Shown piece by piece: positions 8,506-15,874 of a DNA stretch of 64,000 nucleotides (position 1 is the first letter of the stretch; each line of letters opens with the position of its first letter). Under the pieces are notes generated by a model. That model searched no databases and was not told where the DNA came from. It saw only the letters and a program-made list of their open reading frames with translations. The stretch comes from Pseudoduganella ginsengisoli (GTDB taxonomy: Bacteria; Pseudomonadota; Gammaproteobacteria; Burkholderiales; Burkholderiaceae_D), in assembly GCF_009720865.1 (NCBI RefSeq), contig NZ_WNLA01000001.1, positions 248,001 through 312,000 on the forward strand, in the 5' to 3' direction. The position numbers were made by a program, and so were the translations under genes.

Positions 8506-10002
8506 ATGAATCACGTACAAGACATCGTCATCGTCGGCGGCGGCACAGCCGGCTGGATGACCGCCGCCGCCCTGTCCGAACTGGTTGCAACGAACCACCG
8601 CATCCGCCTGGTGGAATCCGATGAAATTTCCACCATCGGCGTCGGCGAAGCGACGATCCCACTGATCCGCGGCTACAACGATTTGATCGGCGTGGATGAA
8701 AACGAATTCATGCGTGAAACGCAGGCCACGTTCAAGCTGGGGATTGAATTCCGCAACTGGGGCAAGGTGGGCGACAACTACATCCACGGTTTCGGCACCA
8801 TTGGCCGCGACCAGCTGCTGGCCAAGTTTTACCAGTACTGGCTGAAGATGTACCAGGCTGGCGAAGCCGATGAACTGGAACACTATTCCATCAACACGGT
8901 GATGCCGCGCCATAACAAGTTCATGCGCGCCACCAGTGAACATGGCGATTCGCCGTTTGCCGACATTGCGCATGCCTTCCACTTCGACGCCGGCCTGTAC
9001 GCGGCGTACCTGCGCCGCCGCGCCGAACAGCGCGGCGTGATCCGCACCGAAGGCAAGATCGTCAGCGTCGGCCAGCGCGCCGGCGATGGCTTCATTGAAT
9101 CGCTGACGATGGAAAATGGCGAGCGCATTACCGGCGACTTCTTTATCGACTGTTCCGGCATGGCGGCGCTGTTGATCGGCAAGACGCTGGAAACGCCGTA
9201 TGAAGACTGGAGCCACTGGCTGCCGTGCGACAGCGCGATTGCCGTACCATGCACGTCAAGCGGCCCACTGCAGCCTGTGACCCGCTCCACCGCGCACACG
9301 GCAGGCTGGCAGTGGCGCATCCCGCTGCAGCACCGCATCGGCAATGGCCATGTGTATTGCAGCAAATTCATGGACAAGCAGGAAGCGGAAACGATCCTGA
9401 TGAACAACCTCGATGGCGAACCGCTGGCGGCGCCGCGCCACATTAAATTCCAGACCGGTAAGCGCACCGTGGGCTGGAACAAGAACTGCGTCGCTGTCGG
9501 CCTGTCGAGCGGCTTCATGGAACCGCTGGAATCGACCAGCATCCACATGATTCAGAGCGCCATCACGCGCATGCTGATGCTGTTCCCGAACGGTGGCTTC
9601 GACCAGGCCGACATTGATTGCTACAACCAGCAATACAACCGCGAATATGAAAGCATCCGCGACTTCCTGATCCTGCACTACAAGGCCAACCAGCGTACGG
9701 AGCCGTTCTGGACGCATTGCCGCGACATGGACATCCCGGCCAGCCTGCAGCGCAAGCTGGACCTGTTCCAGAGCAATGGCCGTATCTTCCGCGACAATGA
9801 AGAATTGTTCGTTGAAACCAGCTGGATGCAAGTCATGCACGGCCAGGGCTTGCGGGCGCGCGGCTACAACCCGCTGGTGGACCAGCGCAGCAAGGCGGAC
9901 ATTGCCGACATGCTGGCCAACTTCAAGCAAGTGATCCGCCACTGCGTGGACCACATGCCGCCCCATGAAGAATACATCGCGGCCCACTGCAAGGCCAGAT
10001 AA
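8506..10002 (+). CDS. Tryptophan-halogenase-like flavin-dependent halogenase 1
   Basis: 498 residues. The N-terminal FAD-binding 'GGGTAGW' (residues 11-17), the lysine in 'TFKLGIEFRNW' (Lys77, equivalent to the catalytic Lys79 of PrnA) and the 'WQWRIP' (WxWxIP) motif are all present, so it should use reduced FAD to make an enzyme-bound hypohalous species. Enzymes of this branch are commonly encoded beside TonB-dependent receptors in Xanthomonas, Caulobacter and Brevundimonas (for example BrvH); natural substrates are mostly unknown. The ATG at 8506 is preferred over a GTG at 8461 because the FAD motif follows at the usual distance, though no Shine-Dalgarno is visible. A second homologue converges on it. 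Confidence 0.9.
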   Translation: MNHVQDIVIVGGGTAGWMTAAALSELVATNHRIRLVESDEISTIGVGEATIPLIRGYNDLIGVDENEFMRETQATFKLGIEFRNWGKVGDNYIHGFGTIGRDQLLAKFYQYWLKMYQAGEADELEHYSINTVMPRHNKFMRATSEHGDSPFADIAHAFHFDAGLYAAYLRRRAEQRGVIRTEGKIVSVGQRAGDGFIESLTMENGERITGDFFIDCSGMAALLIGKTLETPYEDWSHWLPCDSAIAVPCTSSGPLQPVTRSTAHTAGWQWRIPLQHRIGNGHVYCSKFMDKQEAETILMNNLDGEPLAAPRHIKFQTGKRTVGWNKNCVAVGLSSGFMEPLESTSIHMIQSAITRMLMLFPNGGFDQADIDCYNQQYNREYESIRDFLILHYKANQRTEPFWTHCRDMDIPASLQRKLDLFQSNGRIFRDNEELFVETSWMQVMHGQGLRARGYNPLVDQRSKADIADMLANFKQVIRHCVDHMPPHEEYIAAHCKAR

Positions 10003-10011
10003 TCATAGAGA

Positions 10012-10099
10012 TGTAGGCCGGATTAGCGCAGCGTAATCCGGCAGCGGCACGGCGGAGCATACATGGCGGATTACGCGCTGCGCGCTAATCCGCCCTACA
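10012..10099. repeat. Inverted pair of REP-like elements
   Basis: Two copies of a roughly 32-bp palindromic unit of the 'GTAGGgCGGATTAGCGC' type face each other between the two convergent halogenase genes (first at 10012-10043, second at 10064-10099). Similar units are widespread intergenic repeats in proteobacteria. The pair can form stable hairpins and may stabilise or end both transcripts. Confidence 0.75.
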
Positions 10100-10106
10100 G
10101 CCCGCC

Positions 10107-11612
10107 CTACGCAGCGCAATAGCGCTGGATAAAGGCTGCGTGGTCCGGCATCTGCTCAACGCAGCGCGCCACCACGTCGGCCACGTTTTCCATGTATTCC
10201 ATCCCCTGCGCTTCCGTGATCAACTCCGCCAGCGGATGGCAGCGTTCCGGCCACGCATTCTGGCCATACAGCACTTGCGCCCAGCCCGCTTCCGTGAACA
10301 GTTCATTGTCGCGCCGCACGATGTCGCCGCGCGCCATGAACAAGTCGAGCTTGGCCTGCAACGTGTCCGGCACCGGCATGGCGGCGCACTGGCGCCAGAA
10401 GTCGGAATCGTCGCGCTGGTTCAGCTTGTAGTGCAGGATGACGAAATCGCGCACGCTTTCGTAATCAAAGCGGTTCTGGCGGTTGAATTCATCGATTTGC
10501 GCCTGGTCGAAGCCACTGTCCGGGAAGAAGCGGATCAGGCGCGCAATGGCGGCCTGGATCAAGTGGATGCTGGTCGATTCCAGCGGCTCCAAAAAGCCGC
10601 TGGCCAGGCCCATCGCCACCACGTTCTTGTTCCAGCTTTTCTTGCGCATGCCGGTGCGGAAGCGGATCATGCGCGGGTCATCGAGCGCCATGCCATCGAG
10701 GTTTTTCATCAGCACCGTGCTGGCTTCTTCATCACTGACGGCTGCGCTGCAATACACGTGGCCATTGCCGGTGCGGTGCTGCAGCGGAATGCGCCATTGC
10801 CAGCCCGCGCGGTGCGCCGTGGCGCGCGTGTACGGCGTCAGCGGCGCCACCGATGCGCACGGCACAGCCAGTGCGCGGTCGCACGGCAGCCAGTGGTTCC
10901 AGTCTTCATAGCCGGTCTGCAGCGCGCCTTCGATCAGCAAGCCGCGAAAGCCCGAACAATCGATGAATAAATCGCCTTCCACCCGCTCGCCGGATTCCAG
11001 CACGACAGCTTCCACGAAGCCATCAGTGGCGCGCTGCGCCACCTGCGTAATCTTGCCTTCGATGCGCTGCACGCCGCGCTGTTCGCACAGGCTGCGCAAA
11101 TGGCGCGCATACAGGCTGGCGTCGAAGTGATACGCATGGGCGATCGATGACAGCGGCGAGTTCGGCGCATCGTGGCGGGCCGGCATGAATTTGTTACGGC
11201 GCGCCATTTCACGCGTGATCGTGTAGGCGCCCAATTCGCGCGCCTTGCCCAGCTCGCGCATGCGGCGCCAGTACTGGTCGAAGCGCAAGGTCCACATATC
11301 CTGGCCGATCGCGCCAAACGCGTGCATGTAGCGGTCACCCACCCTGCCCCAGTTGACGAATTCAATACCCAGCTTATACGTGCCTTGCGTAGCCTTCATG
11401 AATGCGGCTTCATCGATGCCGGCCAGCTGGTTAAAGCGGGCAATCATCGGGATCGTTGCCTCGCCCACGCCGACAATGCCGATTTCATCGGATTCAACCA
11501 CGCGGATACGGTATTGCCCGCGCAATGCCATCGACAGCGCGGTGGCGTTCATCCATCCGGCCGTGCCGCCGCCGACGATGACGATCTCTTTGATAGGTGC
11601 ATGCATCTTCAT
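10107..11612 (-). CDS. Tryptophan-halogenase-like flavin-dependent halogenase 2
   Basis: 501 residues, clearly paralogous to the halogenase at 8506. It keeps 'GGGTAGW', the catalytic-type lysine in 'TYKLGIEFVNW' (Lys80) and 'WQWRIP'. It lies downstream of the TonB-dependent receptor on the same strand, separated by a terminator hairpin at 11629, so it is probably expressed by partial read-through or its own weak promoter. Having two intact paralogues around one receptor suggests related but distinct substrates, or a complex. The start could also be the ATG two codons later. Confidence 0.9.
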   Translation of the reverse strand: MKMHAPIKEIVIVGGGTAGWMNATALSMALRGQYRIRVVESDEIGIVGVGEATIPMIARFNQLAGIDEAAFMKATQGTYKLGIEFVNWGRVGDRYMHAFGAIGQDMWTLRFDQYWRRMRELGKARELGAYTITREMARRNKFMPARHDAPNSPLSSIAHAYHFDASLYARHLRSLCEQRGVQRIEGKITQVAQRATDGFVEAVVLESGERVEGDLFIDCSGFRGLLIEGALQTGYEDWNHWLPCDRALAVPCASVAPLTPYTRATAHRAGWQWRIPLQHRTGNGHVYCSAAVSDEEASTVLMKNLDGMALDDPRMIRFRTGMRKKSWNKNVVAMGLASGFLEPLESTSIHLIQAAIARLIRFFPDSGFDQAQIDEFNRQNRFDYESVRDFVILHYKLNQRDDSDFWRQCAAMPVPDTLQAKLDLFMARGDIVRRDNELFTEAGWAQVLYGQNAWPERCHPLAELITEAQGMEYMENVADVVARCVEQMPDHAAFIQRYCAA

Positions 11613-11623
11613 TACCCCGAAAT

Positions 11624-11655
11624 AAAAACAGCCCCGGCATTGCCTGCCGGGGCTG
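11624..11655 (-). terminator. Intrinsic terminator after the TonB-dependent receptor
   Basis: An 11-bp stem (CAGCCCCGGCA/TGCCGGGGCTG, 11629-11655) with a five-base loop is followed on the minus strand by five T (A-run at 11624-11628). It lies between the receptor stop and the second halogenase start. Confidence 0.88.
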
Positions 11656-11679
11656 ATTGTAACGCTACGCTATACGTGC

Positions 11680-14496
11680 TTAGAACTTGTAAGTTGCGCC
11701 GAACTGGTAGGTACGGCCATACGTGGTCTTGAACACGAACGCGTTGCGGTCAACACCGTTGAATTCGCGGTATGGCGTGTTGTTCCAGTTGTTCGCGTTG
11801 GCGAACACGGACAGGCCCTTCATCACGCCGCTTTGGAATTCATACGACACTTGCATGTCGATGATGGTGTCGCCACGTACGAAGGTCAGCTGCGAATTAT
11901 CCTGGTAGTCGCTGATCTGGCCCAGGAAGTCGGAACGCTTGCGCGCTGCCCATGCAATTTGGAAGCCGTGGTTTTCATAGTACGCACGCAGGTTGGTCAC
12001 TTGCTTCGACAAGCCTGGCAGCGGAATCTTAATCGGCGTCACGTCCTTGGTCGCGAAGCCGCTCGCTGGCAGGGTCACGCCGCTCGACGTATTCGAGTAG
12101 TTCACCATCACGCCGAAGCCATCCAGGTACGAAGTCAGCAGCGAGAACGGCACGTTCACTGCGAATTCCACACCCTTGATGTTGCCGCCGTCACCGTTTT
12201 CAGGCGTGGTCAGCAGACCCACCGTCGAATTCTTGTACGGACCATCCTGTGGCAGCGGGGTATTCGGGCCGACCTGATCCTTGAAATCGAATGCACGTGG
12301 CACACGCAGGATGTAGGTGTCGAGTTTCTTGTAGAACAGCGCGCCGCTGAAGTAACCCTTCTTGCCGAAGTACTTCTCATACGACAGGTCCAGCTGCTTG
12401 GCGCGGAACGGTTCCAGCTTGGCGTTACCACCGGAGCCGGTCAGGATTTGCACGGCGCCGTTCTTGCTCACGCCAAAGGCCGAGCTGGCGCGCATATCGT
12501 CCAGGTTGGCACGGGCCAGCACTTTGGCGGCCGCCAGACGCACGACCTGGTCGTTGCCCAGGTCAAACGTGACGTTGGCGCTTGGCAGGAAGTCGTTGTA
12601 CGACGTGCCATCGGAAATCTTCGAGAATGGGCAAGTGGCGGCGGTGATGCCGGTGCAGGTTGCCAAGTCCACTTTGTTACCCGTGGTGTGCTGGCTGGTG
12701 TGCACGAATTGCGTGCCAAAGTTGCCGCGGTATGGAATCGAACCCAGTTCGCCATCGAGGTCGCCCATGGCGAACAGCGTGCTGACTTTCTCGGAAACAG
12801 ACCAGTCCTTGGCCAGCACGCCGGAGTCGATCCACTGCACCATGTCATAGATCGAGCCCAGGGTACCGATCGGGTTGAACTTCACGATAGGAATGCCGGT
12901 GGTGCCTGCGGTACCCACTTCGGTGCCTGGCACGGTGGCAGTCGCGTAGCCATTGCCGCCTTTCACGACCAGGCGGCCTTCTTCGCCGGCGCGCACTTTG
13001 TCGCGCTTGGTGTAGTTGGCGCCGAACTGCACGGCAGCCACTGGACCCCAGCCTTCCACGTTGCGCTTGGACGACCAGCGCAGGCTGTCGACTTTATCGT
13101 CAACTTTCGGCATGGCCACGTAGCCGGCCTGCGGCGAGTTCGGACCACCGCCCCAGCCATCGGTGTCGGTCAGGAAGATCTTGCTGCGGTCGGAATAATC
13201 CAGGTTGGACGTCAAGTGCATCGACGACAGGTCGGTGCCGTTGAAGCCGGTCCAGGAAATGTTCGATACCTGGGCTTCTGGCGTATTGCCGGCCTGGCCC
13301 GCGGTGGTTTCATAGCGCACCGCGTCCTTGTGCGCTTTCGAGTGCGACAGGTCGGCGATGTGGGTCCATTCGCCGGTTTTCCACTGCGTGTTCCAGCCGA
13401 TTGCGTTCAGCTTGTCATCGTACGCTTCCATGTGGTTACGCACGTCGCCCTTGAAGCCAGTGAAGGTACCGGAGGTCGCCACGCCATTGGCGATGGTCGG
13501 ATTGATCAGCTTGCCCACAGGGTCATAGCCGCCCCACGAACCGGAAATCGAGCCTTCCAGGCCGGTTTTCTTCAGACTGTGCGAACCCGACGAATGGAAG
13601 ATGTCGACCATGGTCTTGAAGTCGCGGCTCGGACGGTACTGGAACGTTGCCATCACGCCGGTACGGTCGGAAGCGGTGGTTTCCGTGTCGGCCTTGAAGC
13701 CGCTCGGCACGACAACGTTCAGGCCGTTGGGATTGGCCGCAGTTTTTGGATCATAGATATTGGTGCCGCCGCCTTCAAACTTGGCCTGGCCGCCGCCGAC
13801 GTCTTTTTGCTTGGTCACGCCCAGCGCCACACCGATAGTGCGGTTGGCGAACTGGTCAACGTAGGAGAACGAATAGCGGTGGCCGTCGCCTTCCGGATTG
13901 CCGGAATTAACGCCAGTGCGCTCGGTACGGGCCGAAGCGGCCAGCACGCGCGAACCGAAGTCCAGCGGCTGGCGGGTGGTCAGGTTGATGGTCGATGCCA
14001 GGCCCTGGCCTACCAGGGTCGCGTCTGGCGACTTGTAGACCATGGCGGAGCTGATCAGTTCAGCTGGGAACAGGTCGAATTCAGGGGCGCGGGCATTGCC
14101 GGTCGATGCCTGTTCGCGGCCGTTCAGCAGCGAGCCGTTAAAGCTTGGGGACAGGCCGCGCACGGAAATGTCGGCAGGCTTGCCGCTGTCGCGCGAACGC
14201 TGCGCGGTGACGCCAGGCAGGCGGGACAGCGATTCCGCCACGCTCAAGTCAGGCAGTTTGCCAATGTCTTCAGCGGAAACCGCTTCAACGATGGACGTGG
14301 AATTCTTTTTGATCGAGATAGCAGCTTCGATACCGGAACGGATGCCCGACACGACAACGGATTGCACCGGTGCGTCAGCAGCCTGTTGCGCGCCAGCGGT
14401 ACCGGTCAGCGCGGACAGAAACACGGCGCAACCTGCAGCAACCGGCTTCAGTTGAAAAGCAGCGCTCTTCGTGCGCTTGCCAGCAAAGATATTCAT
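11680..14496 (-). CDS. TonB-dependent receptor (Xanthomonas/Caulobacter carbohydrate type)
   Basis: 938 residues: signal peptide, then a plug domain beginning 'QSVVVSGIRSGIEAAI', with 'AEDIGKLPDLSVAESLSRLPGV' and 'DISVRGLSP', a long beta-barrel, and the C-terminal 'YQFGATYKF' ending in Phe as outer-membrane proteins do. This plug pattern is typical of the large receptor subfamily that imports plant or starch-derived oligosaccharides. The start at 14496 is preferred over 14517 because GGGGGAG lies just upstream. Flanking amylase and maltodextrinase genes indicate a maltodextrin-type substrate (inference). The upstream region carries four copies of a shared palindrome and a clear promoter. Cognate TonB/ExbBD and the inner-membrane transporter are not in the window. 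Confidence 0.93.
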   Translation of the reverse strand: MNIFAGKRTKSAAFQLKPVAAGCAVFLSALTGTAGAQQAADAPVQSVVVSGIRSGIEAAISIKKNSTSIVEAVSAEDIGKLPDLSVAESLSRLPGVTAQRSRDSGKPADISVRGLSPSFNGSLLNGREQASTGNARAPEFDLFPAELISSAMVYKSPDATLVGQGLASTINLTTRQPLDFGSRVLAASARTERTGVNSGNPEGDGHRYSFSYVDQFANRTIGVALGVTKQKDVGGGQAKFEGGGTNIYDPKTAANPNGLNVVVPSGFKADTETTASDRTGVMATFQYRPSRDFKTMVDIFHSSGSHSLKKTGLEGSISGSWGGYDPVGKLINPTIANGVATSGTFTGFKGDVRNHMEAYDDKLNAIGWNTQWKTGEWTHIADLSHSKAHKDAVRYETTAGQAGNTPEAQVSNISWTGFNGTDLSSMHLTSNLDYSDRSKIFLTDTDGWGGGPNSPQAGYVAMPKVDDKVDSLRWSSKRNVEGWGPVAAVQFGANYTKRDKVRAGEEGRLVVKGGNGYATATVPGTEVGTAGTTGIPIVKFNPIGTLGSIYDMVQWIDSGVLAKDWSVSEKVSTLFAMGDLDGELGSIPYRGNFGTQFVHTSQHTTGNKVDLATCTGITAATCPFSKISDGTSYNDFLPSANVTFDLGNDQVVRLAAAKVLARANLDDMRASSAFGVSKNGAVQILTGSGGNAKLEPFRAKQLDLSYEKYFGKKGYFSGALFYKKLDTYILRVPRAFDFKDQVGPNTPLPQDGPYKNSTVGLLTTPENGDGGNIKGVEFAVNVPFSLLTSYLDGFGVMVNYSNTSSGVTLPASGFATKDVTPIKIPLPGLSKQVTNLRAYYENHGFQIAWAARKRSDFLGQISDYQDNSQLTFVRGDTIIDMQVSYEFQSGVMKGLSVFANANNWNNTPYREFNGVDRNAFVFKTTYGRTYQFGATYKF

Positions 14497-14549
14497 CAAA
14501 TCTCCCCCACTCATCATAAAAAATTCCCGCCCTGACTTGCCGCCGAAGA

Positions 14550-14564
14550 GTTAGTTCGACTACA
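14550..14564. promoter_or_regulatory. Candidate operator in the receptor 5' UTR
   Basis: GTTAGTTCGACTACA keeps the full right half ACTACA and four of six left-half bases of TGTAGT-N3-ACTACA. It lies between the predicted transcription start and the receptor start codon. Confidence 0.45.
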
Positions 14565-14609
14565 CGGGATCCTGGATGTAAACGCTTTATTACACGTCTT
14601 GGGAGAAAT

Positions 14610-14637
14610 TTTGTACTAAAACTAGATTGAGTGTCAA
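14610..14637 (-). promoter_or_regulatory. Sigma-70 promoter of the TonB-dependent receptor with embedded operator
   Basis: On the minus strand TTGACA (14632-14637, perfect) and TACAAA (14610-14615) are 16 bp apart. The operator-like sequence TGTACTAAAACTAGA (14612-14626, 10 of 12 positions) covers the -10 box and half the spacer, the position expected for a repressor. The predicted transcript starts near 14603, leaving a leader of about 105 bases. Confidence 0.6.
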
Positions 14638-14709
14638 TCGGAGTTGATGAAACCTACCTAAAACAACAGTTTTTCTTATCTTTACGTCACCCTTGCACAG
14701 CCTTGACGT

Positions 14710-14724
14710 TGTATTAGGGCTACA
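14710..14724. promoter_or_regulatory. Candidate operator upstream of the receptor promoter
   Basis: TGTATTAGGGCTACA matches TGTAGT-N3-ACTACA in 10 of 12 positions. It is centred about three helical turns from the perfect palindrome at 14739-14759, so both could lie on the same DNA face. Confidence 0.5.
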
Positions 14725-14738
14725 CGATCAAATTTTTA

Positions 14739-14759
14739 CTTTGTAGTACGACTACAAAG
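14739..14759. promoter_or_regulatory. Perfect 9-bp inverted repeat, best copy of the alpha-glucan operator
   Basis: CTTTGTAGT-ACG-ACTACAAAG is a flawless dyad with a 3-bp centre and defines the consensus. It overlaps the stop codon of the esterase gene and lies about 100-120 bp upstream of the receptor promoter. Confidence 0.75.
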
Positions 14760-15714
14760 CAACTGAAACCGGTAGCAGAAACCGCAATGGCAAGTCCACG
14801 CGGCTGCGCCATGCTGCATCGCTGTGGTCGGCACCTGGAAACACCCTGCTCAGCAAGTCGATACCCTGCCGGTATCCTTTGGCCCGCAAAATCCCATCCA
14901 TTTGCTGCTGATAGGGTCCGTACAGCGCGTCCAGCGTGGCGTCGCCATGGTCGAAATACAGCTTCAGCAGGCCGGCACGGGGCAGCGCATTGCCGAGCCA
15001 GTCGAACCATGCGGACGCGATGCGCACCGGGCGCATATCGTCGGGATCGCGCAGCAGGTTGAAGTTCGTCGTGATGGGCCAGTGCGTGGACAGGCACGCG
15101 GCGCCTCCAAACACTTCCGGATGGCGCACCGTGGCATAGAGCGCAATTACGGCGCCCATCGATGCGCCCAGCGTAAAAGTGTAGGCGCGCTCTTTCAGCG
15201 TGCGGAAGCGGCTGTCGATGGCGGGTTTTAATTCTTCCACCAGGAAGCGCAAGTATTGGTCGGACAGCGCTGGCAAGCCGCCGGGGACAGGCGGATCGCC
15301 CAGCAGCGACGCCCGCAATTCCGGCGCCAGCTTTTCCACGGCGGCAGCCGGGCCATATTCGCGGGCGCGGTCGCGGCTGCTCCAGATGCCGACCAGGATG
15401 GCGGGCTGCGTTGCCCCTGAAGCTATCAGCGAGGCCAGCACCTGGTGCACTTGCCACGCCTGGCCGCCCTTAGCCGAGTCGAACAGGTTTTGACCATCAT
15501 GCATATAGACGACGGAGTAGCGCCGGGACACGCCGTCATAGCCGGGCGGCAGCCAGACCACGACCTTGCGCGAGGCGACAAACTTCGATGGCAAGGCATC
15601 CAGCACGACCAATGCGCCATCGCCACCCTGCGCCTGGGCCAGCACCGGCGCCGCCGCCACTGTGCCGCAAGCCATCATTGCCTTTAATACCGCCCGCCTG
15701 CCCAACCCTGCCAT
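14752..15714 (-). CDS. Exported alpha/beta-hydrolase esterase (putative esterase, PF00756-like)
   Basis: 320 residues with an N-terminal signal ('RRAVLKAMMACGTVAAAPVLA', Tat-like but with only two arginines). The fold is the enterochelin-esterase/antigen 85 type: 'VVYMHDGQNLFD', the nucleophile serine in 'LGASMGA', and the likely catalytic histidine in 'GADHSDAAW'. It is closely related to the C-terminal esterase domain of the fusion protein at 15875, sharing 'YMHDGQNLFD'. The gene precedes the TonB-dependent receptor on the same strand; the receptor has its own promoter in between. It probably deacylates a sugar or other ester handled by this locus; the substrate is unknown. Confidence 0.85.
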   Translation of the reverse strand: MAGLGRRAVLKAMMACGTVAAAPVLAQAQGGDGALVVLDALPSKFVASRKVVVWLPPGYDGVSRRYSVVYMHDGQNLFDSAKGGQAWQVHQVLASLIASGATQPAILVGIWSSRDRAREYGPAAAVEKLAPELRASLLGDPPVPGGLPALSDQYLRFLVEELKPAIDSRFRTLKERAYTFTLGASMGAVIALYATVRHPEVFGGAACLSTHWPITTNFNLLRDPDDMRPVRIASAWFDWLGNALPRAGLLKLYFDHGDATLDALYGPYQQQMDGILRAKGYRQGIDLLSRVFPGADHSDAAWRSRVDLPLRFLLPVSVAL

Positions 15715-15847
15715 ACATATCCTTGGCGCAATAAAGTCACAGCATAGCGCGGCGCTGGCAACACCCCAACAATGTAACTGAACTAGATTGCAAAATCCGT
15801 TGCTTCCGCATCACCTTCCTTTCATACTATGAAGTTATAAACAATCA

Positions 15848-15862
15848 TGTAGCACAACTACC
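15848..15862. promoter_or_regulatory. Candidate operator of the GH13-esterase fusion gene
   Basis: TGTAGCACAACTACC matches TGTAGT-N3-ACTACA in 10 of 12 positions. It lies just before the Shine-Dalgarno of the fusion gene. A weaker copy (9 of 12) is at 15773-15787, between this gene and the divergent esterase. Confidence 0.6.
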
Positions 15863-15874
15863 ATCGGAGATAGC

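Noticed and set aside
11833..14535. A 900-codon open frame on the + strand opposite the TonB-dependent receptor
   Set aside because: High GC content keeps the opposite strand open. The protein is rich in His/Arg/Gln with no fold or motif, while the minus strand encodes a clear receptor.
15773..15787. A further operator copy before the divergent esterase
   Set aside because: Only 9 of 12 positions match, so it is mentioned with the neighbouring site but not listed as its own feature.
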